Shown one piece after another: positions 17,596-28,362 of a stretch of 64,000 nucleotides of DNA (its first letter is position 1; every line of letters begins with the position of its first letter). The position numbers and the translations under genes were made by a program. Source of the stretch: CAWKKW01 sp963850345 (lineage in GTDB: Bacteria > Acidobacteriota > Terriglobia > Terriglobales > Acidobacteriaceae); NCBI GenBank assembly GCA_963850345.1, contig CAWKKW010000006.1, forward strand, positions 124,001 to 188,000, in the 5' to 3' direction. Under the pieces are notes generated by a model. The model was not told the origin of the DNA and ran no database searches. It saw nothing but the letters and a program-made list of their open reading frames with translations.

Positions 17596-18468
17596 ATGGG
17601 AACTCTGAACGTGCAACCTCGAAACTCTAAGGCCATCGAGCCGCCCTTCACTCTGGAAGGAAAGACCGCACTCGTCACCGGAGCTGGACGGGGCATCGGC
17701 CGCGCCATCGCGAAGAAGATTGCCTCCGCCGGAGCGAACGTCATGGTCAACGACCTGGACGAAGCCATGCTGCTGGCCACTGAAGAAGAAGTGGCTGCTT
17801 CCGGACGTGTGCGTCACATGACTGGGGACCTCACGGATCCGGCGACTCCCGACGCCCTGGTACAAGCTGTTCTCTCTGCCTTCGGCGGAATCGATATCAT
17901 CGTGAACAACGCCGGCTACAGTTGGGACAACGTGATCCAGAAAACCACCGATGAACAGTTCAAGGCCATGCTCGAGATTCATCTGATCACTCCGTTCCGA
18001 ATTCTGCGAGCCGCCTCGACCTACATTCGAGAAGCAGCCAAGAAGGAGATTGCCGCCTCGCAGCGCGTAATGCGCAAGGTGGTCAACATCACCTCCATCG
18101 CCGGTACTGATGGCAACCCGGGTCAAGCCGGCTATTCTTCCGGCAAAGCCGGCGTAATTGGCCTAACTAGAACGCTTGCAAAAGAATGGGGCCGATACAA
18201 CGTCAACGTAAATGCTGTCGGGTTTGGCCTGATCGGCACCCGGTTGGTACAGCCGTTGAATGACGCCAATGCAAATATGGAGATGCATGGCCATCAGATC
18301 CGCCTGGGAGTCCAGCCCAGCTTGCTCGAATCTGTAAAGAGCGCTTGTCCGCTCGGACGGCTCGGCACGCCGGAAGAAGCGGCCAGTGCCGTGTTATTCT
18401 TCTGCTCCCCGCTTTCTGACTACGTCACCGGCGAAGTACTTATCTGCGGGGGAGGGCTTCACTTTTAG
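17596..18468 (+). CDS. SDR-family oxidoreductase
   Basis: A 290-residue short-chain dehydrogenase with TGAGRGIG at 28-35, NNAG at 104-107 and catalytic Ser167, Tyr180, Lys184. An insertion after the fourth strand (AASTYIREAAKKEIAASQR) and a 20-residue insertion in the substrate loop set it apart from PhaB. The C-terminal VTGEVLICGGG is FabG-like. The ribosome binding site is AGGTGA. It is divergent from phaA across 178 bases and may act on a 3-hydroxyacyl thioester, but this rests only on location. Confidence 0.85.
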   Translation: MGTLNVQPRNSKAIEPPFTLEGKTALVTGAGRGIGRAIAKKIASAGANVMVNDLDEAMLLATEEEVAASGRVRHMTGDLTDPATPDALVQAVLSAFGGIDIIVNNAGYSWDNVIQKTTDEQFKAMLEIHLITPFRILRAASTYIREAAKKEIAASQRVMRKVVNITSIAGTDGNPGQAGYSSGKAGVIGLTRTLAKEWGRYNVNVNAVGFGLIGTRLVQPLNDANANMEMHGHQIRLGVQPSLLESVKSACPLGRLGTPEEAASAVLFFCSPLSDYVTGEVLICGGGLHF

Positions 18469-18488
18469 ATCGAATTACATGTTGCTAC

Positions 18489-18514
18489 TTGAGCAGCCCT
18501 CATGGGCTACTCAA
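18489..18514. terminator. Hairpin between SDR and small minus-strand frame
   Basis: Arms TTGAG-C-AGCCC and GGGCT-A-CTCAA around TCAT, with one mismatch. It starts 20 bases after the SDR stop and overlaps the stop of the 54-residue frame. Confidence 0.55.
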
Positions 18515-18675
18515 ACGAGAACTTCCGAATCTGTATTCCTGGCGAATTCATATGCGTCCTCGACCAGCCAGTAAACCTCCAGCCAATGATTCAGGCTGCA
18601 CTCTTCTCCGCAATCGTAAGAAGCTGGTTTCGGAGGCTCCGGAATAGCCGCCATCGGTACCTGTGGATCTTGCAT
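18511..18675 (-). CDS. Hypothetical 54-residue protein with strong RBS
   Basis: A 54-codon frame beginning MQDPQVPMAAIPEPPKP, with GGAGGTG seven bases before the ATG, one of the best ribosome binding sites in the window. After the Pro-rich head comes an acidic, aromatic segment with a C-x3-C pair (YDCGEECSLNHWLEVYW) and a tail rich in Glu and Asp. No known family. The stop falls in the hairpin that separates it from the convergent SDR. The good ribosome binding site and non-random composition support it being real; it could bind a metal or a protein partner. Confidence 0.55.
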   Translation of the reverse strand: MQDPQVPMAAIPEPPKPASYDCGEECSLNHWLEVYWLVEDAYEFARNTDSEVLV

Positions 18676-19119
18676 TGAGCACCTCCCGGATAAGTCGCGC
18701 GGTGAAGCAAGCTACTTTCCGTGGCAGACAGCAAAACACTGCTCATCGCGAGCGCGCTGTATCCACCGTCACATAACCTGCGACTATATTAGTAGCTAGG
18801 ACTTAGCGGCCTCGTGGACGTTCTATATGTGCGGTATACAACACACAGCGGACTACTGTCGGCGAGATAGCCACGATGTTACGACGAGACAGGCGTCATA
18901 GTTAGCGTCCCTAACTTGGCGCGATGGCTAACATAAGCCGGCAAATGTTGCACTGCATACATAAGTCCATCGCTCGACCGCTGCGCCAAACCGTCCCTTG
19001 CCAGGCATCCCTCGTCCACTCGTCCGAAACGGATTCGCCCCGCTTGTTTGTAAAACGTAGCTGCGCTCTACTCACGTCATTCCGCCGAGGCGGAGGCAAG
19101 AGGAAGTGAGGAGAGGAAC
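18676..19119. other. 444-base spacer upstream of aceA
   Basis: No coding frame I would defend. It must hold promoters for the 54-residue frame (leftward) and aceA (rightward). Seen here: inverted arms GTTAGC (18901-18906) and GCTAAC (18927-18932), and a palindrome TCCGCC-GA-GGCGGA (19081-19094) just before the aceA ribosome binding site. Either could be an operator; neither matches a factor I can name. Confidence 0.5.
19081..19094. promoter_or_regulatory. Palindrome before aceA
   Basis: TCCGCC-GA-GGCGGA, 6-base perfect arms, 25 bases before the aceA GTG. It could be an operator or a leader hairpin near the ribosome binding site. Confidence 0.3.
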
Positions 19120-20439
19120 GTGACTCAACACACAGCACGCAGCTGGGATTCCCCACGTTGGAACGGCATACGTCGCACCTACACCAGTTCAGACGTCGAA
19201 CGTCTTCGCGGAACAGTACACGTCGAACATTCTCTGGCACGCGCCGGTGCTGAGAGATTCTGGCGCTTGCTGCAGCGCGAACCGTATGTTCCCGCGCTAG
19301 GCGCTCTTACTGGTAACCAGGCGGTTGAGATGGCGCGAGCCGGATTGAAAGCCGTCTATCTGAGTGGGTGGCAGGTCGCCGCGGACGCCAACCTTAGCGG
19401 TCAAATGTATCCGGACCAGAGCTTGTATCCCGTCAATTCCGTTCCCGCTGTGGTGCGCGCAATCAACAATGCTCTGATGCGTGCCGACCAGATCGCCCAC
19501 GCGGACGGACAGGATGGGATCGACTGGATGTTGCCCATCATCGCCGATGCGGAAGCCGGTTTTGGCGGCACCCTCAATGCGTTCGAGCTAATGAAGAGCA
19601 TGATCGAAGCGGGTGCTTCCGCCGTTCATTTTGAAGATCAGCTTTCGTCCGCGAAAAAATGTGGTCACATGGGCGGCAAAGTGCTCGTGCCTACTCGGGA
19701 GGCGGTGCAGAAGCTTATCGCCGCGCGGCTTGCGGCTGACCTTCTCGATGTTCCCACAGTACTGGTTGCCCGGACCGATGCCAATGCTGCCCAATTGATC
19801 ACCAGCGATTGCGATCCCATTGACCGGCCATTCTTGAAAGGCGACCGCACTATAGAAGGGTTCTACGGCTTCCGTGGTGGCCTCGATGCCGCCATTGCAC
19901 GCGGCCTCTCCTATGCGCCGTATGCGGATCTGTTGTGGTGCGAGACCTCCGAGCCCGATATAGGAGAAGCACGGCAATTTGCAAACGCGATCCATGCCGA
20001 GTTTCCAGGAAAGCTCCTCGCCTACAACTGTTCGCCGTCGTTTCATTGGAAGGCTAAGCTGGATGACTGGGAGATCGCCCAGTTTCAGCGTGAACTCAGC
20101 ACCATGGGGTACCGTTTCCAGTTCGTCACGCTGGCCGGCTTCCACGCCCTCAATGCCTCGGCCTTTGAACTTGCTCGCGAATACGCCCATTCCGGCATGT
20201 CAGCCTATTCCCGTCTGCAACAGCGCGAATTCGAGTTAGCCGAGAAGTATGGCTACAGCGCAGTCAAACACCAGAAGTTCGTCGGCACCGGATACTTCGA
20301 TGAACTGGCAACCACCATCGCCTCTGGTCAGACCTCCATCCGCGCGCTTCCCGGTTCGACCGAAGAAGAGCAGTTTCAGCAACCCGCGCAAACACCCTCT
20401 ATCCATTCGCAGTTCGCCGCAAGTGGAACGGGCGACTGA
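19120..20439 (+). CDS. aceA: Isocitrate lyase
   Basis: A 439-residue isocitrate lyase, splitting isocitrate into glyoxylate and succinate. The signature KKCGHMGGK is at 179-187 with catalytic Cys181. The metal-site IADAEAGFGG (141-150), NCSPSFHW and LAGFHALN segments are conserved. It starts with GTG after GAGGAGAGGAA; no in-frame ATG fits better. aceB follows by 51 bases, giving an aceA-aceB glyoxylate operon. Placement next to the PHA locus suggests growth on acetyl-CoA from polymer or fatty acids. Confidence 0.97.
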   Translation: MTQHTARSWDSPRWNGIRRTYTSSDVERLRGTVHVEHSLARAGAERFWRLLQREPYVPALGALTGNQAVEMARAGLKAVYLSGWQVAADANLSGQMYPDQSLYPVNSVPAVVRAINNALMRADQIAHADGQDGIDWMLPIIADAEAGFGGTLNAFELMKSMIEAGASAVHFEDQLSSAKKCGHMGGKVLVPTREAVQKLIAARLAADLLDVPTVLVARTDANAAQLITSDCDPIDRPFLKGDRTIEGFYGFRGGLDAAIARGLSYAPYADLLWCETSEPDIGEARQFANAIHAEFPGKLLAYNCSPSFHWKAKLDDWEIAQFQRELSTMGYRFQFVTLAGFHALNASAFELAREYAHSGMSAYSRLQQREFELAEKYGYSAVKHQKFVGTGYFDELATTIASGQTSIRALPGSTEEEQFQQPAQTPSIHSQFAASGTGD

Positions 20440-20490
20440 CGACCGCGCCCCGATCAGAATCAGAGACCCGCTGAAAGGAAAAACCATCGT

Positions 20491-22074
<1,584 letters not shown>

Positions 22075-22080
22075 ACCCAG

Positions 22081-22114
22081 GGCGGGCTTAAGCGTCCGAC
22101 GGCGCTGGCCCGCC
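22081..22114 (+). terminator. Hairpin downstream of aceB
   Basis: Arms GGCGGGC/GCCCGCC with an inner AGCG/CGCT extension, beginning six bases after the aceB stop. No U-run, so possibly Rho-assisted. Confidence 0.55.
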
Positions 22115-22362
22115 TAACTGTCTCCGTCAAGAGTTGCTTTCCCGAACGGAGCGCTGCCTCACCGGCCCAGGTTGGTCCCGTGTCCCCGCTCCCGCCTCGT
22201 GCGTCGACAACGCCGCCACGATATCCGACCGTCTTCATTGTTCGACATCGCAAGTGCTCGTGTTCCCGACAGACCGCCTTCCGCTCCTATCGCCGATTTC
22301 TCTTACAATCAGGAAATGGCCAGGATCCAATCCAGCGGGTGCCGCAAACTTCTAAACAATTT

Positions 22363-24498
22363 ATGCTGAAACTCATGAGCGCTTTCATCCTTGCTGGCGC
22401 AATTGCAACGGGTACCAGCCCCGCGCCTGCCGAAACGAACTTCGGTCCGTCCAATCCCTTCTATGCGCCCAGCGCACTTCCTTTTCAGGCGCCGCCCTTC
22501 GAGCAGATCAAGGACGAACATTATCAGCCAGCCATCGAGGCCGGCATGGCAGAGCAGCAGAGGGAGATGCAGGCGATCGCCGAGAATCCCGAGGCGCCCA
22601 CGTTCCAGAACACTCTGGTCGCTATGGAACGATCGGGGAGGCTCTATCGGCGAGCGATGGCGGCCTTCAGCGCAGTCACCGGCGCAGATACGAATCCGGC
22701 TCTGCAGAAGGTTAAGGCCGAAGAGGCACCCAGACTTGCAGCGCACGACGATGCCATTTACCTCAACCCTAAGCTCTTCGCCCGCGTGAAATCGGTCTAC
22801 GAACAACGGGCTGCTCTGAAGCTCGATCCGGAATCGTTGCGCCTGCTCGAAGTCACCTACGACCGCTTCGTTCACTCCGGCGCGAATCTCTCCGACGCGG
22901 ACAAGGCTGAGTTGAAAAAGCTCAACGAGGAATCGTCCACCCTCTCCAACACCTTCACCACTCGCCTGCTCGCCGCGACAAAGGACGCAGCCTTCACCAC
23001 AAGCGATCCCTCAGCGCTCGCCGGCTTAAGTGATGCGCAGATCGCGGCCGCTGCGCAGGCCGCCAAAAATCGCAAGTTGGAGGGCTTCGTGTTGCCGCTG
23101 CAAAATACTACGCAGCAGCCGGAACTCGCGTCGCTGAAAGACCGTTCGACCCGCAAAACGGTCTTCGATCACTCGTGGAACCGTGCGGAACGCGGCGACG
23201 CGAATGACACTCGGGACGTCATCGCGCGGCTGGCCCAGTTGCGCGCGCGCCGGGCGCAGTTACTCGGCTATCCGAGCCATGCGGCCTGGAAGCTAGAAGA
23301 TCAGATGGCGAAGACTCCCGAGGCCGCGTTGAAGTTTATGGACGCTCTCGTTCCTGTCGCTACGGCCAAGGCCGCCAGCGAAGGCCACGATATCCAAAAG
23401 CTTATCGACGTGCAGAAGGGCGGCTTCACTCTCGAACCTTGGGATTGGGACTTCTACTCCGAACAGGTTCGCAAGGCCAAGTACGAGCTGGAAGAGTCCG
23501 AAGTCAAACCCTATTTCGAACTCAACAATGTGCTGGAGAACGGCGTCTTCTACGCGGCCCATCAGCTCTACGGCATCAGCTTCAAAGAGCGGAAAGACAT
23601 CCCCGTCTATCATCCCGACGTGCGGGTGTTTGAAGTGAGCGATGTCGACGGCAAGCCCATGGCTCTCTTCTACTGTGACTATTTCAAGCGCGACAACAAG
23701 AATGGCGGCGCCTGGATGTCCAGCTTTGTCGGGCAGTCGAAGCTCCTGGGAACGCAGCCCGTTATCTACAATGTGGCCAACTTGCCCAAGCCCGCCGCGG
23801 GGGAACCCGCACTGATCAGCTTCACCGACGTCATCACCGTGTTCCACGAATTTGGCCACGCCCTCCACGGACTCTTCGCTGACTCCGAGTATCCAAGTTT
23901 GTCGGGCACGTCAACGGCGCGGGACTTTGTGGAGTTCCCCTCGCAGTTCAATGAACACTGGGCCATCTATCCCAGCGTGTTCAATCACTACGCTCGCCAC
24001 TACAAGACGGGAGCCGCCATGCCCGCCGAACTCGCTGCCAAGATCAAGAAGGCAGAAACGTTCAACGAAGGTTACAAACTCACGGAGTTACTCGCGGCCG
24101 CGGAGCTTGACATGCAATGGCATACCTTGCCGGCAAGCGCGCCTCTGCAACATCCAGATGAGTTTGAAAAGCAGGCACTTGAGAAAACCCACCTGCTGCT
24201 TTCCACGGTGCCGCCTCGCTATCGCTCCAGTTACTTCAGCCATATCTGGGGTGGCGGTTACTCCGCCGGCTACTATGCCTATCTCTGGACCGAGATGCTC
24301 GACGATGACGCCTACCAGTGGTTCGAAGATCATGGCGGACTCACTCGTGCCAATGGGGATCGTTTTCGGCAGATGATCCTCTCGCGAGGCAATACCGAAG
24401 ATCTTGCCGAACTCTATGCCAAGTGGAGAGGCAAAGCCCCGAGCGTCGACTCTATGATGAAGTACCGCGACCTGAAAGGTCCAGGCAAGAGTAACTAG
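22363..24498 (+). CDS. M3-family zinc oligopeptidase (Dcp-like), exported
   Basis: A 711-residue thimet-oligopeptidase/peptidyl-dipeptidase Dcp relative. HEFGH at 495-499 is the zinc motif, with the expected downstream Glu in the DFVEFPSQFNEHW segment. The C-terminal SSYFSHIWGGGYSAGYYAYL segment provides the substrate-binding Tyr/His cluster. A signal peptide (LMSAFILAGAIATGTSPAPA) suggests periplasmic action on short peptides. The start is uncertain: ATG at 22363 or 22375, neither with a clear ribosome binding site; 61 more upstream codons are open but Arg-rich and unlike the family. Confidence 0.92.
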   Translation: MLKLMSAFILAGAIATGTSPAPAETNFGPSNPFYAPSALPFQAPPFEQIKDEHYQPAIEAGMAEQQREMQAIAENPEAPTFQNTLVAMERSGRLYRRAMAAFSAVTGADTNPALQKVKAEEAPRLAAHDDAIYLNPKLFARVKSVYEQRAALKLDPESLRLLEVTYDRFVHSGANLSDADKAELKKLNEESSTLSNTFTTRLLAATKDAAFTTSDPSALAGLSDAQIAAAAQAAKNRKLEGFVLPLQNTTQQPELASLKDRSTRKTVFDHSWNRAERGDANDTRDVIARLAQLRARRAQLLGYPSHAAWKLEDQMAKTPEAALKFMDALVPVATAKAASEGHDIQKLIDVQKGGFTLEPWDWDFYSEQVRKAKYELEESEVKPYFELNNVLENGVFYAAHQLYGISFKERKDIPVYHPDVRVFEVSDVDGKPMALFYCDYFKRDNKNGGAWMSSFVGQSKLLGTQPVIYNVANLPKPAAGEPALISFTDVITVFHEFGHALHGLFADSEYPSLSGTSTARDFVEFPSQFNEHWAIYPSVFNHYARHYKTGAAMPAELAAKIKKAETFNEGYKLTELLAAAELDMQWHTLPASAPLQHPDEFEKQALEKTHLLLSTVPPRYRSSYFSHIWGGGYSAGYYAYLWTEMLDDDAYQWFEDHGGLTRANGDRFRQMILSRGNTEDLAELYAKWRGKAPSVDSMMKYRDLKGPGKSN

Positions 24499-24523
24499 CA
24501 AAGCGGAAGGCAAAGGTGAACCG

Positions 24524-25555
24524 ATGAAAGCGCTCATGCTTTCCGAATACAAGAAGCTCGACCTGGTCGACATCGAGAGACCTCGCCCTGCCGAGGATGA
24601 GTTGCTCATCCGTATCCAGGCCTGTGGTATCTGCGGCAGCGATGTTCACGGCTACGATGGCAGCACCGGCCGCCGCTTACCGCCACTCGTGATGGGCCAC
24701 GAAGCCGCGGGAATCGTCGAAGAAGTGGGCGCCGCTGTTCAGGGGTTTCGCGCCGGCGACCGGGTCACCTTCGACTCGACTGTCTCCTGCGGTAAGTGCG
24801 CCTTTTGCCAGCAGGGGCAGGTGAACCTCTGTGATCAGCGCGAAGTGATCGGGGTCTCCACGCCCGACTTCCGCCGCATGGGCGCGTTTGCCGAATATGT
24901 AACCGCCCCTGCGCGTATTGCCTATCCTCTGCCAGACAATATGCCTTTCTCGCATGCGGCCCTCATCGAAGCAGTGTCCGTCGCTGTTCACGCCGTGTCG
25001 CTTACACCGATCGCTCTCGATGACACCGTGATTGTCATCGGGGCGGGTATGATCGGCCTCTTGACGCTTCAGGCCGCGTCTCTCGCCGGAGCAGGTCGCG
25101 TGTTTGTGCTCGATGTGGATGACACCCGCCTCGAACTCGCACGCAGCCTAGGTGCGACTCGCACCTTCAACTCGCGCGATCAGAGTGCGATGGCCGATTT
25201 GCTCCAACAGACAAATGGGGGCGGAGCAGATTCGGTGCTCGAATGTGTGGGCACCCCGGTCACCGTGAATCTCGCCATCGACTCCGTGCGCAAGGGCGGG
25301 ACTGTGACGCTGGTTGGTAATGTTTCGCCCAGAGTAGAGATCGGCCTGCAGTCCGTCGTCTCCCGGCAGATCCGCTTACAAGGTTCCTGCGCGTCCTCGG
25401 GCGAATATCCCGTGTGTATCTCGCTCATGGCTCGCGGAGCGATTCGCGTCGACTCGCTCATTTCTGCCGTAGCCCCGTTGAACGACGGCGCCGCCTGGTT
25501 CGAACGCCTCTATAACCATGAGCCCGGGCTGCTCAAGGTCGTCCTTCAACCGTAG
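24524..25555 (+). CDS. Zinc-dependent medium-chain dehydrogenase
   Basis: A 343-residue MDR-family alcohol/polyol dehydrogenase. Catalytic zinc ligands Cys37, His59, Glu60 (ICGSDVHG, GHEAAG) and structural-zinc cysteines 89, 92, 95 and 103 are present. The Rossmann motif GAGMIGLL is near residue 173. It resembles threonine/sorbitol/galactitol-phosphate dehydrogenases; substrate cannot be fixed. It is followed after 10 bases by an SDR of the gluconate 5-dehydrogenase type, so the two likely act on sugar acids or polyols, in line with the uronate genes downstream. Confidence 0.9.
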   Translation: MKALMLSEYKKLDLVDIERPRPAEDELLIRIQACGICGSDVHGYDGSTGRRLPPLVMGHEAAGIVEEVGAAVQGFRAGDRVTFDSTVSCGKCAFCQQGQVNLCDQREVIGVSTPDFRRMGAFAEYVTAPARIAYPLPDNMPFSHAALIEAVSVAVHAVSLTPIALDDTVIVIGAGMIGLLTLQAASLAGAGRVFVLDVDDTRLELARSLGATRTFNSRDQSAMADLLQQTNGGGADSVLECVGTPVTVNLAIDSVRKGGTVTLVGNVSPRVEIGLQSVVSRQIRLQGSCASSGEYPVCISLMARGAIRVDSLISAVAPLNDGAAWFERLYNHEPGLLKVVLQP

Positions 25556-25565
25556 AAAGTTGACT

Positions 25566-26348
25566 ATGTCGAATGCGCTCTTCGATCTGACCGGTAGGAT
25601 CGCCCTGGTTACTGGAACCAGTCGCGGACTCGGTCAATATTTCGCGCGCGCCCTTGCCCGCGCCGGAGCGGACATAGCCATGACCAGCCGTGACCGCCAC
25701 ACGCTAACTTCGTTCGCGGACGAGATACATCAGTTAGGCCGGAAGTCTTACTCCGTCGACCTCGATGTGCGTGACCATGCAAGTATTCAAAACGCAATCA
25801 GCGAGATCGAGTCGAGTTTCGGCGCGATCGACATCCTGGTGAATAATGCCGGCTGTAACATTCGCAAGCCCGCACTCGACATAACCTGGGACGATTGGAA
25901 TACGGTGCTTGAGACCAATTTGCGCGGCTCATTCTTCGTCGCTCAAGCTGTGGCTCGGGCAATGATGCAGCGCGGCTACGGCCGGATCATCAACATTGGT
26001 TCCGTCACGAGCGTCGCCGGATATGCGGGCCTCGCTCCCTACGGCGCAAGCCGCGGAGGCGTCCGCCAACTCACCATGAGCCTGGCCGCCGATTGGGGCA
26101 GCCGCGGAGTCACCGTCAACTGTCTTGCCCCCGGCTGGTTTCACACCAAGCAGAATGAAGTGCTGTATGAGAATTCTGAATGGGTTGGGTATCTCACCGA
26201 GCGCATCCCGCTCAACCGCCCCGGCAGACCTGATGACCTCGATGGAGCCGTTGTCTTCCTGGCCTCCGAATCCAGCCGTTACGTTACCGGACAGACCCTT
26301 CTCGTCGACGGCGGCATCTCGACCGGAGCGCTGAAGGCCACTCCGTAA
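25566..26348 (+). CDS. SDR oxidoreductase, gluconate-5-dehydrogenase-like
   Basis: A 260-residue SDR. It starts MSNALFDLTGRIALVTG, as in gluconate 5-dehydrogenase and related sugar-acid reductases. TGTSRGLG, NNAG, catalytic Ser (NIGSVTS), Tyr and Arg/Gly (PYGASRGG) follow. In place of the usual Y-x3-K the sequence reads Y-G-A-S-R, so the catalytic Lys is Arg here. The start at 25566 lies 10 bases after the dehydrogenase stop. A hairpin with a U-rich tail follows the gene, closing the two-gene unit. It could supply the missing keto-uronate reductase of the uronate pathway. Confidence 0.85.
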   Translation: MSNALFDLTGRIALVTGTSRGLGQYFARALARAGADIAMTSRDRHTLTSFADEIHQLGRKSYSVDLDVRDHASIQNAISEIESSFGAIDILVNNAGCNIRKPALDITWDDWNTVLETNLRGSFFVAQAVARAMMQRGYGRIINIGSVTSVAGYAGLAPYGASRGGVRQLTMSLAADWGSRGVTVNCLAPGWFHTKQNEVLYENSEWVGYLTERIPLNRPGRPDDLDGAVVFLASESSRYVTGQTLLVDGGISTGALKATP

Positions 26349-26365
26349 TTGGGTTAGCATTCGGG

Positions 26366-26398
26366 CGCCAGAAGTCTTCACTTCCGGCGTCTTTGTCC
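26366..26398 (+). terminator. Rho-independent terminator
   Basis: Stem CGCC-A-GAAGT / ACTTC-C-GGCG with a CTTC tetraloop, followed by TCTTTGTCC. It lies 18 bases after the SDR stop. Confidence 0.7.
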
Positions 26399-26546
26399 CC
26401 GCCAAACCGTCAATGCGCTGGAAAGTCTTGAGAGCCTCGCCCCTGAGGTGACACGGGTCACTGGCAGGAAAGTCGACTCCTGCGAGCATATCTCCGTGGC
26501 TTCTACGCGGGACGTCGTTTGCTGTTCCTTGCCACTCAATTCAGAC

Positions 26547-28343
26547 ATGCCGAATCACAACCAAGCCGCTCCCGGCCAATGCATCGAACGCGCCCGAAAC
26601 GTGTCCGGCGCTCTGCGTCTTTCATGTGGCGGTGTGGAGAGCTCAGTCCCACCTCGGCCGCATCGCGTCGAGGCTCTATCATCTATCCGCACAAGATTTG
26701 GCCTTCCAGCACCACTTGTATTGGCGCTCCTGTCGTTCTGGATGCTTGCCTTGCACCTCCACGCCCAGACCCGGCCCGCCAATTCGTCGCCCGACGCGTA
26801 CGTGTCTCCCATCTCCATCGACTACCCTGAGGATGGGTCGATCTTCCCACCCGGCATCATTCCTCCCACCTTTCTGTGGCGGGACGCCGCTTGGTTTTCG
26901 TGGCACATCGAGGTCACATTTCGGGACAAGACTCCACCCATCCAGGTCACCAGTCGGGGCGAGCATCTCCGGATGGGGCCCATCGACGCAGCTTGCGTGG
27001 CCAAAGAAGAAGATGTTCCAACGCTGACGGCCCAACAAGCGGCAACTCTTGTCTGGAGCCCGGATCAGTCCACCTGGTCCATCATTCAGGCCCATTCGGT
27101 GAATGCTTCCGCTACGGTTACGATTACCGGCTACCGCAACGGCCGAGGCCCTGTATCCCAGGCCCGCGTCACCTTTACCACCTCCGCGGACCCGGTCGGC
27201 GCGCCGATCTTTTATCGCGATGTTCCGCTCATGCCCACCAAGGGCACGAATGGAACGGTAGAGCCCCTAGCGCCCTCCAGCATTCATCTCATTCGCTGGC
27301 GAGTGCGTGACGTCCGGCGCTCCGAGAGCCACACCGTGCTTGAGAACATGCCGACCTGCGGCAATTGTCACTCGTTCTCCCTTGATGGAAAAACTCTGGG
27401 CATGGACATCGACGGCCCTGCGAACGACAAAGGTTTGTACGCCGTCGTGCCTGTACAGCCGCACATCTCCATCCAGAAGCAAGACATGGTGCACTGGAAT
27501 ACGGATGCGCGAGTCGGGACCACCCGCGTTGGCTTCATGTCGCAAGTCTCCCCGGATGGGCGCTACGTGCTTACTACCTTTGCAGGACCCGACCGGAATC
27601 TGATCGACACCTACTATGTCACCAACTTCGTGGACTACCACTTCCTTCAGGTCTTCTATCCCACGCGCGGCATACTGGAGTGGTACAGCCGCGCAACCGG
27701 ACAGCGGTATCCTCTGCCCGGGGCCGACGATCCGCAATACGTGCAGACCGACGGGGTGTGGACTCCCGATGGCAAATTCATCGTCTTCGCTCGCGCTCGA
27801 GCGAGGGACCCGCGTCCTCCCGGCCAGGTCCCCGCACTCCACGCGAACGATCCCCACGAGACCGCCATTCAATACGATCTTTATCGCATCCCCTTCAACA
27901 ACGGGAAAGGCGGCACGCCCGAGCCGATCCTGGGCGCTTCGCAGAACGGCATGAGCAACAACTTTCCAAAGGTTTCACCCGACGGGCGCTGGATCGTTTT
28001 CGTGCAATGCCACAATGGCCAGTTGATGCGGCCCGACAGTCACCTTTTCATCGTGCCGTTTGCCGGTGGCGTGGCCCGCCGCATGCGTGCCAACACGCGA
28101 CTTATGAACTCGTGGCACAGCTTTTCTCCCAATGGGCGCTGGCTGGTCTTCTCTTCCAAGGCTCGTTCTCCCTACACGCAGATGTATCTCACCCACATCG
28201 ACGCCCACGGGAACGACAGCCCCGCGATTCTGATCGACAACGCCACTGCAGCCAATCGCGCTGTCAATCTCCCTGAATTCGTCAACATGAGCAGCGACGG
28301 CATTCAGGACATACAAGTCCATGTCGCCGACGCAGCCAAGTGA
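26547..28343 (+). CDS. Exported beta-propeller protein with one CxxCH heme motif
   Basis: About 598 residues if started at the ATG at 26547. A hydrophobic signal (LPAPLVLALLSFWMLALHLHA, ending before QTRP) lies unusually far in, so a GTG at 26634 may be the real start. An N-terminal beta-sandwich-like region is followed by CGNCH (27357-27371), a covalent c-type heme motif. Several PD40/TolB-like propeller repeats then carry S-P-D-G-R, T-P-D-G-K, S-P-D-G-R-W and S-P-N-G-R-W signatures. The protein is probably periplasmic. It is followed after 19 bases by a TPR protein, a pairing that suggests one complex. Function unknown. Confidence 0.8.
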   Translation: MPNHNQAAPGQCIERARNVSGALRLSCGGVESSVPPRPHRVEALSSIRTRFGLPAPLVLALLSFWMLALHLHAQTRPANSSPDAYVSPISIDYPEDGSIFPPGIIPPTFLWRDAAWFSWHIEVTFRDKTPPIQVTSRGEHLRMGPIDAACVAKEEDVPTLTAQQAATLVWSPDQSTWSIIQAHSVNASATVTITGYRNGRGPVSQARVTFTTSADPVGAPIFYRDVPLMPTKGTNGTVEPLAPSSIHLIRWRVRDVRRSESHTVLENMPTCGNCHSFSLDGKTLGMDIDGPANDKGLYAVVPVQPHISIQKQDMVHWNTDARVGTTRVGFMSQVSPDGRYVLTTFAGPDRNLIDTYYVTNFVDYHFLQVFYPTRGILEWYSRATGQRYPLPGADDPQYVQTDGVWTPDGKFIVFARARARDPRPPGQVPALHANDPHETAIQYDLYRIPFNNGKGGTPEPILGASQNGMSNNFPKVSPDGRWIVFVQCHNGQLMRPDSHLFIVPFAGGVARRMRANTRLMNSWHSFSPNGRWLVFSSKARSPYTQMYLTHIDAHGNDSPAILIDNATAANRAVNLPEFVNMSSDGIQDIQVHVADAAK

Positions 28344-28362
28344 ATCCAGAGGAGGATTGCCG

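Noticed and set aside
17140..18126. A 328-codon minus-strand frame spanning phaA and the SDR
   Set aside because: Crosses two real genes on opposite strands and shows no family features.
18911..19240. Minus-strand 109-codon frame over the aceA leader
   Set aside because: Overlaps the start of aceA and lacks a ribosome binding site.
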